Shown here: piece by piece, positions 36,033-48,694 of the stretch
Numbering within the stretch: the stretch's first letter is position 1
Layout: every line of letters starts with the position of its first letter
Assembly (NCBI GenBank): GCA_030063045.1
Contig: JAQSEB010000032.1
Span: forward strand, 2,852,001-2,916,000
Direction of reading: 5' to 3'
DNA length: 64,000 nt
Source: Pratylenchus scribneri
Lineage: Eukaryota; Nematoda; Chromadorea; Rhabditida; Pratylenchidae
The notes under the pieces: generated by a model
Database searches by the model: none
The model's input: only the letters and a program-made list of their open reading frames with translations
What the model was told of the DNA's origin: nothing
Program-made: the position numbers and the translations under genes

Positions 36033-39000
36033 TTATTTTGGCGATTTTCTGCTATGCCTTCCTTTCAGCAAAGCTCTACGTCCACTGTTGCCGGACGATT
36101 GTTGGCCATGATGAAGGGAAAATGCCCCATCGAATGGGGAAAGAATTCCGCCATGGCCAGCGCTGTTCTGTCTGCCCCATTTACATTGTAATATTCGCAT
36201 ATAAGTCATTCGGAATCGAGCATTACACAATGCATAGCAGAGGGGATTAATGGTGGAATTGATGTAGGAAAGGACTGTGAAATTAATTAAATTAAATTGG
36301 AATTTGGAGGGACACTGACAATAGCTGAGCGTAAAAAGGGAGGCTGGTACTGAATTTGGATAGAAGGCCTCCAAGCATACGATAACTGAAAAATACATTA
36401 TTAAATTGGAGGAATATTTATGGGGTTAATGACCATTATAAGGAGTCCAAGTGATGATGAAGGCGAATAGAATGGCTGAAAATGGTAAAACAACATTATA
36501 AAATATTTGAACAATTGGCACCAGAAAGGGTTTTGGCAGCCTTGCTCTCCTGCTTCCTTTCATTTCGTCTTCGCTCCTTTTCACTACGACGCATCTGTTT
36601 TTTAATAAATTCCAATATAAATTCATTTTGTTAAACAATTATACAACTTTCCGGAAGCATTTAATTACAATTACAATCCTTTGTAAAACATTTGCAATTA
36701 CAATCCTTTGTAAAACATTTACAATTAAAATTACAATCCTTTGTAAAACATTTACAATTACAATCCTTTGTAAAACATTTACAATTACAATTACAATCCT
36801 TTGTAAAACATTTACAATTACAATCCTTTGTAAAACATTTACAATTACAATTACAATCCTTTGTAAAACATTTACAATTACAATTACAATCCTTTGTAAA
36901 ACATTTACAATTACAATTACAATCCTTTGTAAAACATTTACAATTACAATTACAATCCTTTGTAAAACATTTACAATTACAATCCTTTGTAAAACAATTA
37001 CAATTACAATCCTTTGTAAAACATTTACAATTACAATCCTTTGTAAAACATTTACAATTACAATTACAATCCTTTGTAAAACATTTACAATTACAATCCT
37101 TTGTAAAACATTTGCAATTACAATCCTTTGTAAAATATTTACAATTACAATTACAATCCTTTGTAAAACATTTACAATTACAATTACAATCCTTTGTAAA
37201 ACATTTACAATTACAATTACAATCCTTTGTAAAACATTTACAATTACAATCCTTTGTAAAACAATTACAATTACAATCCTTTGTAAAACAATTACAATTA
37301 CAATCCTTTGTAAAACATTTACAATTACAATTACAATCCTTTGTAAAACATTTACAATTACAATCCTTTGTAAAACATTTACAATTACAATTACAATCCT
37401 TTGTAAAACATTTACAATTACAATCCTCTGTAAAACATTTACAATTACAATTACAATCCTTACAATCCTTTGTAAAACATTTACAATTACAATTTTACAT
37501 GCCCCCTACCTGTTCCTCTCGGAGCATTTGAATTTCTCGCTTCTTCATTAGCCCATTTTGTTGTTGTTGGCCTCCAATTGCTGTTTGTGGTGGCCCAGTT
37601 GGGCAACTTTTTGTCAATCTCACTTTTTGCCGTTCACTTCCGTTCATTTCATTTTCCTCTTTTTTCTCCTTATTCAATGGCACTTTTTCCTCCCTATCCG
37701 GCTCCAATCTTCTTTCCACCGAATTTCTGGTACTCAATGATTCAACTTCGGCATGACTAAAAAAGGTGAGGGGAGGAAATGAGCTAATTAATTTGCAACT
37801 AACGAAGAAAGACGAACTGAAGGCCGTTTACTGCCACTTTCATTGTTATTGTCCGGATATTCAATAATGACAATGGAATTATATCTTCAATAAAAAAAAA
37901 GTATTTATTCCCCATATGATAAAATTATTACGTGTGCACGGAGGATGGCCTCGATGTTCTGCCCAATTCCAGGGCATTTCCGGTAACACTCAACGGCACT
38001 GAACATTCCTTCATCACTCTTTTTTGTTCATTTTCTTCTTCTTTCTCCTTTTCAACCTCCGATTGGGCCAATTCCACCGCAGTTTGATCGGCCAAAATTG
38101 AATCCAAATTTGAGGTTGTTTGCCCTCCGGTCTCATCACCAGCCAAATCGTCCATCACCGAATCCTCGGAGGAAACATCCGTTTGGGCTTTTCCGGTGCA
38201 AAATTTGATTAATGAAAAACGTTCTTTTTTCCTTAAAATTTAAAATATATTTATTAGGGATTGCCACCAACTTGAATGAAGTTGGTGCCGTTGGGATTGT
38301 GGAAATGTTGCTGACCAATTCCATGAAATTTATTCGGCTGGAAGCAGTGGATTTTTGGGGTTGAGGAGGAGGGGAAATGGGTCCCATGGAAATTGGTGTA
38401 TTCCTTGGAGTGGTCAATGCCGCAAGTGAGGAAGGTGGAATGGCAGAATCAGAAGCCGATTGAAGGCCACGAATCTGATGTAAAGGTAACATTATTTGGG
38501 AAAAGGTGGGGAAATATTAAGCAAGGAAAAAGCAAAGATTCAGGGAAATAGAGTCCAAAAGGAAAAGCAGAAAAATCAAATAAAACAACCAGCGGGGCCA
38601 ACGGCAACATCAAGGAATGAAGTGCTGAGGTGCCGGCCAATTTGGTTGGCGAGAATAGCTGAAAATGATTCAATCAATGTTCGGCAAATTCAAATGGGGA
38701 AAATTGGGGAAATTTTTATGTAGAAAGGTTAGAATGTTTTTTTTGGGGGCAAATCAACTCAATTCAATTAAAAAAAAGGCCAAACACTTTTTTTGCACAC
38801 CCCAAAAGGCACACACCTGTTGGCCATCCTGCAATTTTCTCAGCTCCTTTTGTCGCCTTCTCGTTTCCAAATAAACTTTATAGTAGAGAATCATCATTAA
38901 CTTAAATTTGTACATTTTTAATTAATTCATATTTGGTTTCTACCGTGACTGGGATGTAAAATGCCGCTGCAGCTGTGACCACCGTAGCCAATTGATTTCG

Positions 39001-41549
39001 CCAATTTCGATTGTTTCCAAGTGCCAAGAACTTAAAAAGAAATTGAATTTATTTAATAAAACGGAAAAGGATACCTGAACAACGCAAAGGGCACTTTCCT
39101 CAATAATGAACCGGCCCTCCAAATAGGGCCAAAGCACAATCCAAGGGGGCCAAAGTATTAGGGAAATTATGTAGGTGGCCGCAATCATGAAAAGTGCCTT
39201 TCGTGTTGTCCTCCTTCACAAATGGGAGGGGGTATTATTTAAAGTAAAAGGTGAATTTGGAACTTTGGACGATAAGTGAGTGGACGGGTGACGGAGAAAT
39301 AGCGATCAAAACTGATCAGCAACAAATTCAACACGGAAGCATTGCACATGAGGTAGTCAATGCAAAGCCAAACTGAAAATTATTAATTGAATTGAGTATT
39401 TGGGTTGGGAAAAGGGAAACTATTATGTTCCTACTTGGCGCCTTTTATAATAACTCATTAAAGTACGAACAAATTTTAATAATTTTATTATCCGATTAAA
39501 GAGCAGATTCTTGGTTATCAAATGATATAAAAAATGTATTTAAATTAGTTCAGAATTGTCTGAATTGAGTTGGAAAATTCAGTGAGAATTTCGCTAATCT
39601 ATAGTTATGGTCATTTTAAATGATTTTTGGGTATAATTTCATTAATTTTAACTCAAATTGAATAAAATTATTATCCTTGGATAGCCGAGAATCTGTTCTT
39701 TAATTTTATACTAAAATTATTAAAATTGCTTCATATCTTGATTAATTATTATAAAATAAACAGTGACAAATTGGAGCATATCCTGAGGGAAACTCACATT
39801 GACAAAGGGCATAGCCAAAGGACCAATTCTCGTTGGCCTTCAGAAAAGAATGAAAATATTTGATTTGATAGGGAATATGGTAACCGTATATAGCGTCATC
39901 AATGGGATGGAAATGAGCTGTAAATTGAATTGGATTAATTTAGATAGGAGGATAAGGAATTGGGGCCAACCCCAATGGTCAAATCGGCAACGGCCAAGGA
40001 GAAGAGGAAATAGTTGCTGATGGTCTAAATATAAATAAATATTTAAATACATTTTATTATGTTTGGAATGCCTGCAATTTTCGATCAACGCAAATGGAAA
40101 TCTAACAAATTTAAAAATAAATTAAATTTAATCAAAAATGGACCATGACGAGGGCATTGCCAATTGTTGTGGCCAATGAGAAGAAAAGGCCAATGAGGAT
40201 GATGGCAGTGACTCGACTGATTTGAAGAAATGTTGGTGGCCAAATTTGACTACTTGAAGCGGAAGAAGAAGAAGCCAATTTTGGATTTGAGCCAGTCGTC
40301 GAGAAGGACATTGAAGAGGAGGATGAAGATGGAGTGGATGGACGAGAAGTTGGGGCAATGGAGGAGGAAGTGAGTACGGCACTGATGAAAGGTGGAGCTG
40401 AAAATGATTAGGTGAAATGAATGGAAGGGACGAAATTGGGACAGTTAGTAAATACTTTCAGTACCTAATAAGCGTTTCTTTTGGCCATGACTCAACAAGG
40501 AAGCAACCAATTCGAGGAGGCGATATTTCATTCCAAATTCCTTAATATTCAATAAAAAGTGGCTAAACTAATTTTTTTTGAAAATTTAAAATAATTGGTA
40601 AAGGGAAGCTTTTACTTTAAAAAAAATTGGTTTATAACAGTTTAAGATATGTAACTTTTTCAAAATTATGATTTTATAATTTTAATAAGGCCACTTTGTA
40701 GAGGAAACACAGATCTTTAAAATATTATATCGCCTCCAGAATTCATTATTACCTCATTTCATTATGGGCTAAAAACTGATGTAGGTACTCATTAGGCGCC
40801 GATTGAGTATTTGTTCCTTTCTTTTAGCCATATCTCTGCGAGGCATTGGCCAATTCAGGAAGGCGATATACCATTCGAAAGCACTAAATGTCTGCTAAAA
40901 AGTGGCTAAGAAATTTTTTGAAAATTTAGAATATTTTGTATATAGGCGGCTTTTCCTCAAAAAATTCTGGTTTATAATACTTAGAGGCATGTAATTTTTT
41001 GAAAATTATGATCTCATAAAATCGAATAAGGCCACTTTATAGAGGACAATTTAGGCTTTCAAAGAGTATATTGCCTTCCCAGATTGGCTATTGGCTAATC
41101 TATGACCAACAGAATAGTCCAGGTACTAAAATGGCTGTACTGAAAGGGCCCCAAACAAGGAAAGGAGGAAGCGATAATTTTATTAGCTGTCAAAAGTGAT
41201 TATGTAAATTGGCCGGTGGGGGCACTCACTCACCTATTTTCCTCCTTCCCCCTCCTTTTTGGCCACCGCCACCTTTGCCGGTGGTCCCATTTGTCCTTCC
41301 ATTCTTGGCAATGGCATTTGTCCTTCCACTTCCTCTCCTTCCCCCTCCCACGGTTGAATCGCCAGATTTAAGTCTTTGGTAGAGGAGGGCAATCTCCTCC
41401 CTTGGCAATTCATCGGCCATTATCAATTGTTCCGAATATTCAGTGAAGGCGGTTGAAGTTTGTACAAATAGGAAGAATATCAACAAGGGGAAAGTGATGG
41501 AAAATGATGGCAAAAAGGAGATGGAAATGGCCGATTTTTTCCTCCTCAT
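36033..41549 (-). CDS. Muscarinic acetylcholine receptor (GAR-type GPCR)
   Basis: Eighteen exons: 41549-41234, 40397-40144, 40101-40072, 40024-39971, 39917-39885, 39837-39798, 39372-39264, 39213-39075, 39030-38944, 38900-38817, 38474-38272, 38231-37932, 37884-37804, 37756-37510, 36594-36522, 36475-36434, 36385-36320, 36274-36033. These sum to 799 aa with every phase matching. TM1 [22 protein letters not shown]2 [17 protein letters not shown]3 [20 protein letters not shown] with [16 protein letters not shown]4 [20 protein letters not shown]5 [12 protein letters not shown]6 [23 protein letters not shown]7 [15 protein letters not shown]. The ligand Asp in TM3 and the NPxxY-type motif are present. 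Family members couple acetylcholine to G proteins at the plasma membrane. The third loop is long (about 300 aa) and Glu/Ser-rich. The N terminus has a predicted signal peptide and a Gly/Arg-rich extension, joined by a 0.8-kb intron carrying two MITEs. GC donor at 40071. Confidence 0.95.
36655..37495. repeat. 27/33-bp tandem array (ATCCTTTGTAAAACATTTAC) in the muscarinic receptor intron
   Basis: About 28 copies of ATCCTTTGTAAAACATTTAC joined by one or two ACAATT blocks, giving mixed 27- and 33-bp periods, all multiples of three. It therefore stays open as an artificial reading frame of about 300 codons. The array is in the intron between exons 37756-37510 and 36594-36522. Confidence 0.96.
39433..39775. 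mobile_element. MITE-like element, family 1, copy 4
   Basis: Left TTTTATAATAACTCATTAAA and TAAAGAGCAGATTCTTGG; right mirror TGGATAGCCGAGAATCTG and TGATTAATTATTATAAAA. It lies in the muscarinic receptor intron 39797-39373. Confidence 0.85.
40478..41122. mobile_element. Two family-2 MITE-like elements in the first muscarinic receptor intron
   Basis: Copies at about 40478-40780 and 40815-41122. Inverted ends are GGCCATGACTCAACAAGG with its degenerate mirror, and GCGAGGCATTGGCCAATTCA with the mirror GATTGGCTATTGGCTAATCT. Inner AAAAGTGGC / GCCACTTT blocks are present in both. Confidence 0.83.
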
Positions 41550-42950
41550 ATTCTTCTACTTCTTCCGGTAGCACCCAATAATAATTTTGGGAATGAAAAG
41601 GCCATATTCTAAAAAAGTAATTTGTGATGGGAATATAAAATGATTGGAAGAACATTGAAGTGAAATAAAATGAAAGGATGGAATCCAATGAAAAGGGCGG
41701 CGCAATTTCGTGCCAAATGGCAATTGACAATGTGAATCCGAAAACTCATTTTGGCACCAAAAAGATGCGCTTTTTTCACTCTACACACTTTTCCTTACCA
41801 ATATTTGGCATCAATTGAAAAATTGGTTTTGGACGAGATGTGAGGGAAATAGCAGAAAGTGCCTTAAAATGGATTCCATTTTTGAGTGGGGAAAAGGGCA
41901 TTGGAATTGGAAAGTTTTGGCTGCCGATTTATTCGGCCAAATGAGCGGAAACAAATTGGCACAAAGAAACGTGGCCTTTTACTGGCCCTGTCTATGGCTG
42001 CTTTCAAAGAATCAATTTTGGGTCAAAAAATTGTTAAATGAATAGAAAATATTATTGAAAGGTAGGGGAAGGAGGAATATGCGGACTTGGCAAATATTGA
42101 GCTGGCAAATTTAGCGTACGAGAGGCTCATGAAAAATAAACATAATAATAATATTTTTTTGTTTCCGCCTCCAACAATTCCTCCGCTTCAATTCCCCGCA
42201 CAAATCAATTAGGAAAAGGGGAAAAGAGGGCAGCAGGCGGGGATTGAGCCCCCCGAAAAAGTCCACAGCTTAATTGTCCTTTCCTCCCCTAAATCCTTGG
42301 CAAACTTGGTCGGACGGATGCCGTCGCCCCAATTCTATGGCCGCAGGCGCCAATTGGTGGCCATTTTGGCTCTTCAATCGAATTTAGTGGGTGGCAAAAA
42401 ATGTGGGAAGGGGGCATGAAAAAAGGGAGGAAAATGGAAGAAAAGTGCCAAATGTCAAAAGAATTAGCCGCTGGGTTTCCTTCTTCCTTCCATCCAAATC
42501 CTCGTTTTCTGGATCCTTTTTAAGGGGATTTTTGGGTTAAAAAAGAGGCATGGTTGCTTGGTGTATTTTTTGTCCCTATGCCAAATGAAAATTTCAACAA
42601 CCAAAAGCAAACAAAAAGAGCAAAGAATCCATCCTTTTAGGATGCCAAAAAGGTTCAAGGGGTTTGTGGTTGGTTTGTGGTTTTGGTCAGCTGTTTGTTG
42701 CAAAAATTGGCCTTGAGGGAATATGAAATTCCCACGGGAATTTTTACGCTAATTTCCCTTACCCAATCCCCCACCTTTCCTTTGCCCAACAGACAATGAA
42801 GCCAACTCAAATATTATAATGGGAATTGTGCCGAAAATTAGGAAGAATGTTATGGCTTATGACTTATGAGTGTGGGTGGGAATATGCGTCAATGATCAGC
42901 AGATTTGTGGATGAATTAAAATTAAATAAAAATTGGAAACACTGACTGTT
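41550..42950. other. Intergenic region, no gene recognised
   Basis: Upstream flank of the muscarinic receptor gene. GC-richer patches at 42170-42410 contain CCGTCGCCCC-type sequence, but I see no exon with splice or domain support. Probably promoter and 5' flank. Confidence 0.5.
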
Positions 42951-45900
42951 TTAATTCCGCCTATTTTATTTGCCCCAAACATAATTCCGCCTGTTTTATT
43001 TGCACTAAAATAATTCCGCCTGTTTTATTTGCACTAAAATAATTCCGCCTGTTTTATTTGCCCCAAAATAATTCCGCCTGTTTTATTTGCACCAAAATAA
43101 TTCCGCCTGTTTTATTTGCACTAAAATAATTCCGCCTGTTTTATTTGCACCAAAATAATTCCGCCTGTTTTATTTGCACTAAAATAATTCCGCCTGTTTT
43201 ATTTGCCCCAAAATAATTCCGCCTGTTTTATTTGCACCAAAATAATTCCGCCTGTTTTATTTGCACTAAAATAATTCCGCCTGTTTTATTTGCACCAAAA
43301 TAATTCCGCCTGTTTTATTTGCCCCAAAATAATTCCGCCTGTTTTATTTGCCCCAAAATAATTCCGCCTGTTTTATTTGCACCAAAATAATTCCGCCTGT
43401 TTTATTTGCCCCAAAATAATTCCGCCTGTTTTATTTGCACCAAAATAATTCCGCCTGTTTTATTTGCACTAAAATAATTCCGCCTGTTTTATTTGCCCCA
43501 AAATAATTCCGCCTGTTTTATTTGCACTAAAATAATTCCGCCTGTTTTATTTGCACTAAAATAATTCCGCCTGTTTTATTTGCCCCAAAATAATTCCGCC
43601 TGTTTTATTTGCACCAAAATAATTCCGCCTGTTTTATTTGCACTAAAATAATTCCGCCTGTTTTATTTGCACCAAAATAATTCCGCCTGTTTTATTTGCA
43701 CTAAAATAATTCCGCCTGTTTTATTTGCACCAAAATAATTCCGCCTGTTTTATTTGCCCCAAAATAATTCCGCCTGTTTTATTTGCCCCAAAATAATTCC
43801 GCCTGTTTTATTTGCACCAAAATAATTCCGCCTGTTTTATTTGCCCCAAAATAATTCCGCCTGTTTTATTTGCACCAAAATAATTCCGCCTGTTTTATTT
43901 GCACTAAAATAATTCCGCCTGTTTTATTTGCACCAAAATAATTCCGCCTGTTTTATTTGCCCCAAAATAATTCCGCCTGTTTTATTTGCACCAAAATAAT
44001 TCCGCCTGTTTTATTTGCACTAAAATAATTCCGCCTGTTTTATTTGCACCAAAATAATTCCGCCTGTTTTATTTGCACTAAAATAATTCCGCCTGTTTTA
44101 TTTGCACCAAAATAATTCCGCCTGTTTTATTTGCCCCAAAATAATTCCGCCTGTTTTATTTGCACTAAAATAATTCCGCCTGTTTTATTTGCACCAAAAT
44201 AATTCCGCCTGTTTTATTTGCCCCAAAATAATTCCGCCTGTTTTATTTGCACCAAAATAATTCCGCCTGTTTTATTTGCACTAAAATAATTCCGCCTGTT
44301 TTATTTGCACCAAAATAATTCCGCCTGTTTTATTTGCACCAAAATAATTCCGCCTGTTTTATTTGCACTAAAATAATTCCGCCTGTTTTATTTGCACCAA
44401 AATAATTCCGCCTGTTTTATTTGCACTAAAATAATTCCGCCTGTTTTATTTGCACCAAAATAATTCCGCCTGTTTTATTTGCCCCAAAATAATTCCGCCT
44501 GTTTTATTTGCACTAAAATAATTCCGCCTGTTTTATTTGCACCAAAATAATTCCGCCTGTTTTATTTGCACTAAAATAATTCCGCCTGTTTTATTTGCAC
44601 CAAAATAATTCCGCCTGTTTTATTTGCACTAAAATAATTCCGCCTGTTTTATTTGCACCAAAATAATTCCGCCTGTTTTATTTGCCCCAAAATAATTCCG
44701 CCTGTTTTATTTGCACTAAAATAATTCCGCCTGTTTTATTTGCACCAAAATAATTCCGCCTGTTTTATTTGCACTAAAATAATTCCGCCTGTTTTATTTG
44801 CACCAAAATAATTCCGCCTGTTTTATTTGCACTAAAATAATTCCGCCTGTTTTATTTGCACCAAAATAATTCCGCCTGTTTTATTTGCACCAAAATAATT
44901 CCGCCTGTTTTATTTGCACTAAAATAATTCCGCCTGTTTTATTTGCACCAAAATAATTCCGCCTGTTTTATTTGCCCCAAAATAATTCCGCCTATTTTAT
45001 TTGCCCCAAACATAATTCCGCCTGTTTTATTTGCACTAAAATAATTCCGCCTGTTTTATTTGCCCCAAAATAATTCCGCCTGTTTTATTTGCACTAAAAT
45101 AATTCCGCCTGTTTTATTTGCCCCAAAATAATTCCGCCTGTTTTATTTGCACCAAAATAATTCCGCCTGTTTTATTTGCACCAAAATAATTCCGCCTGTT
45201 TTATTTGCCCCAAAATAATTCCGCCTGTTTTATTTGCCCCAAAATAATTCCGCCTGTTTTATTTGCACCAAAATAATTCCGCCTGTTTTATTTGCACCAA
45301 AATAATTCCGCCTGTTTTATTTGCCCCAAAATAATTCCGCCTATTTTATTTGCCCCAAACATAATTCCGCCTGTTTTATTTGCACTAAAATAATTCCGCC
45401 TGTTTTATTTGCACTAAAATAATTCCGCCTGTTTTATTTGCCCCAAAATAATTCCGCCTGTTTTATTTGCACCAAAATAATTCCGCCTGTTTTATTTGCA
45501 CTAAAATAATTCCGCCTGTTTTATTTGCACCAAAATAATTCCGCCTGTTTTATTTGCACTAAAATAATTCCGCCTGTTTTATTTGCCCCAAAATAATTCC
45601 GCCTGTTTTATTTGCACTAAAATAATTCCGCCTGTTTTATTTGCCCCAAAATAATTCCGCCTGTTTTATTTGCACCAAAATAATTCCGCCTGTTTTATTT
45701 GCACTAAAATAATTCCGCCTGTTTTATTTGCCCCAAAATAATTCCGCCTGTTTTATTTGCACCAAAATAATTCCGCCTGTTTTATTTGCACTAAAATAAT
45801 TCCGCCTGTTTTATTTGCACCAAAATAATTCCGCCTGTTTTATTTGCCCCAAAATAATTCCGCCTGTTTTATTTGCCCCAAAATAATTCCGCCTGTTTTA

Positions 45901-45992
45901 TTTGCACCAAAATAATTCCGCCTGTTTTATTTGCCCCAAAATAATTCCGCCTGTTTTATTTGCCCCATCTCTAATTCCGCTTGTTTATTTGA
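42951..45992. repeat. Minisatellite array 5, about 3 kb, about 105 copies
   Basis: Uninterrupted 29-bp units (ATAATTCCGCCTGTTTTATT then TGCACCAAA), with CACC, CACT and CCCC variants. A marker block with CCTATTTTATTTGCCCCAAA and an inserted C (AAACATAATT) recurs at about 42960, 44990 and 45345, showing amplification in larger segments. This is the largest copy of the family and the main one outside a gene. Confidence 0.98.
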
Positions 45993-48694
45993 TTTATTAA
46001 AATTAAAAGGTGGAAATATTGGATGGTTGGAACATTATGGAATAGAGTTGGTCTAAATAAGTTGGTTTTAAACCCGGATTTTAAAATCCAGTTTCGATTT
46101 ATGAACAACCCTATTTTTGACCATTGATTGACAATGCTTTTGTGTGCTCTAATCCTGTGCTTCTGTTTGGGAAGGAGCAAAATTTTGGGGGTAAAATTGT
46201 TTATGGTGGTTTTGAGAAGGGTGGCGGGGAAGGGAAATGACTGGCTTTGAAAACCCCGAAAGGATTAGGGGTTTGAATGCCAATGGTGGGGAAGAATGGC
46301 TGGAATTGTTGGAAGGAAATGTGAAGTGCCATAAACTAACTATGGCATGCCGCCCTCCCATTCTTGTGTGTTTGAATTGTTCTACCATTTTTGTGCTTCC
46401 GTTATATTCATTTATAAGATGAGCAAAAGATGAAGGGAATTCCAAATAAAAGGGCTATTGCTGAAGTGTCCCTTAACACCATTTTTATTATTTTTTCAAC
46501 CCTTTTTTTAATCTGGACCAGAAAATATGTGCGGGGAAAACTTTTGATTGACGCAGCTAATATCTATTATAAAACAATGGGGTTTTTTGAAGAATTGGAT
46601 AAAAATTTGATGGAAAGATGGAAAAGAAACTGAAACATGTGGAAAATGGGATGGAATTTATTGGATAGACCAATAAAATGCATAAATGGCTTATTTGTGT
46701 CACCTTATGTGTCCGCTTTTCCAGCAGTTATATTTATGAAAAAGGGAAATATTTAAAATGTAAAAAGTATTGAAAATGGCGAAAAGATTATAGCGGTTCA
46801 ATGGTTTGCCTTTTATACCCTCAAATCCTATACCGAAATGAAAATCTCATCAAGAGCATCGTTTGATAATGATTTGGCTTAAGGTATAACCAATTTTAAA
46901 TTAGTTTTGAACACAAAACCATAAAATTATTTAAACGGTTTAATACCCTTAATTATTGATCGTACCATAAAATAAATTAAATACAAATCGACGCATTTTG
47001 ATCAGATCTATCGGTTGGGCAATGGGCATAATATGGTTTGGGGGTCTAGGACAAACCATTGAAACGCTATAATCTTCGCCATTTTCAAAGTTTTTTCGCC
47101 AGATTAAATACTACCCTTAAGAAAATTTATAAGAATGGATTCTACGAGAATATTGGGAAATGAATAATATCCATCATTTCATTCGCTAACAAATTTTTTA
47201 ACGAAACACAAACATTGTCCTCATTTTTTGATAATCGATCTGTGATTGAATTGAATTGATGACAGAGGAGGGATGAATCGGAATTCGGAATTAAGTGGCC
47301 AAATAGATTGAAAAGAGATGAGGAGAATTGTCCTCTAATCAAAAAAGCCCTTCAAGTTCCAATTTCCCCTCCTTCAATTTTATCCAAAAAGCAATTGGCC
47401 AAAGAAATTGAGACGGAAGGACGAATAACATTTGAAGACAGTTGCTCTTCTGATTTATCAATCCCTCTTTCTTATGAATTTCCTTAGGGCAATTCAGCCG
47501 CAATTTGTCACTTTTCTCGAATTTTTATTATTCAATCAAGCCAACATTGTCATTAAATAAGGAAGTATAAAGGCCAATTTTCATTCATATTTCATCAAAG
47601 TGGCCAGAAAAAATGTATAATTAATACTGTATTTTAAATTAAATTTTTAATTATATATATATATTATGATATAAAATTAATTAATTAATTTTATATATAT
47701 GTTGTAATATAAAATTAAATTTATTATATATAAAATTTTTATTTATGTGTTCATTGTGAAATGGATGCTGAAAAATGAAACTGAAATTAGAAAGAGCCAT
47801 GCTATGTTCGCTTCCAACATATGTATATTTATTCAAATTCAATAGCTGTGTTACCGGTGAATTTAATATTAAAATGGATGAAGAGAAAATGGAAATTCCC
47901 ACTTGAGCAGAGTAAAAAATGGTGGAAATGCAAATATATAAGCAAAATCAATGAGAAAATGGATTGTGTGTCATTGGTGTTAGCTTATTTTGGCCAGATA
48001 GTGACAGCCGTTTTGGTGCCAGAGAGCCAAATGAATTCTCTGCTTTTGATGAATATATTGCCATGGAAGCCTTTTTCCCTCCACTCTCATTCCACATTCA
48101 TTTATTTCCTCAAAGTTAATTGTTTCTATTATTTTCCCATAAAACATAAAATAAGCTCATAATCAGCTAATTCCATGATTTAGTTGGCAAAAAACATTCA
48201 AATTTACGGCGCAGGTGCAAAAAACAAATTGCTTCAAAAGAAGGAAGGAAATGAATATGCGAATGAGTGCCCACGAATTAGTTGTAGCCGGAATGTCGCT
48301 GAACGATGCCCAACAACAAAGTTCTGGCCGGAGACAAAGCAACTCTCGCAATCGGACACCATTATTTGGCGGCGGAATGAACACCCATCATCATCATCAG
48401 GGAAGCAGTGGACGGGCAATTTTTGGCGCAACTTTTAGGGTTCGTTTATTATTTTTTACAAAATAAAATGTCTCAAAATGGCTAAAACGTGTCGATAATA
48501 AAATTGCTGGAGGGAGCGTTTTCCATCCATTGAGGGCACATTTTCCATAAGATGCTTTGAATTCGCCCTTTGAGGGAATTTGGCCTATTATTTTCACTCA
48601 AGCTGGAATCCCCCTCCCGTCTTTACCTATTCCATTCCGTGTTTATCCTCTACCTAGCTTGGCATCCCATTAACGACCTCGGTGGCCACCAAAA
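45993..48694. other. Gene-poor region, no confident gene
   Basis: Two doubtful coding candidates lie here. One is a 67-codon frame at 46430-46633 (+) with one hydrophobic segment (NTIFIIFSTLFLIW). The other is a possible exon from ATG 48251 (+) encoding a Ser/Gln/His-rich peptide (GMNTHHHHQGSSG) that could be a 5' exon of the EF-hand gene, but no phase-consistent join to 48695 was found. AT-rich tracts (47640-47750) are simple sequence. Confidence 0.35.

Noticed and set aside
36628..37551. Long open frame of about 300 codons (ITILCKTFT repeats) on the plus strand
   Set aside because: It is produced by the 27/33-bp tandem array, whose periods are multiples of three, and it lies antisense in a muscarinic receptor intron.
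46430..46633. 67-aa frame with one hydrophobic segment
   Set aside because: Has an ATG and a plausible membrane segment but no homology, splice or flanking support; kept only as a doubtful candidate in the gene-poor region.
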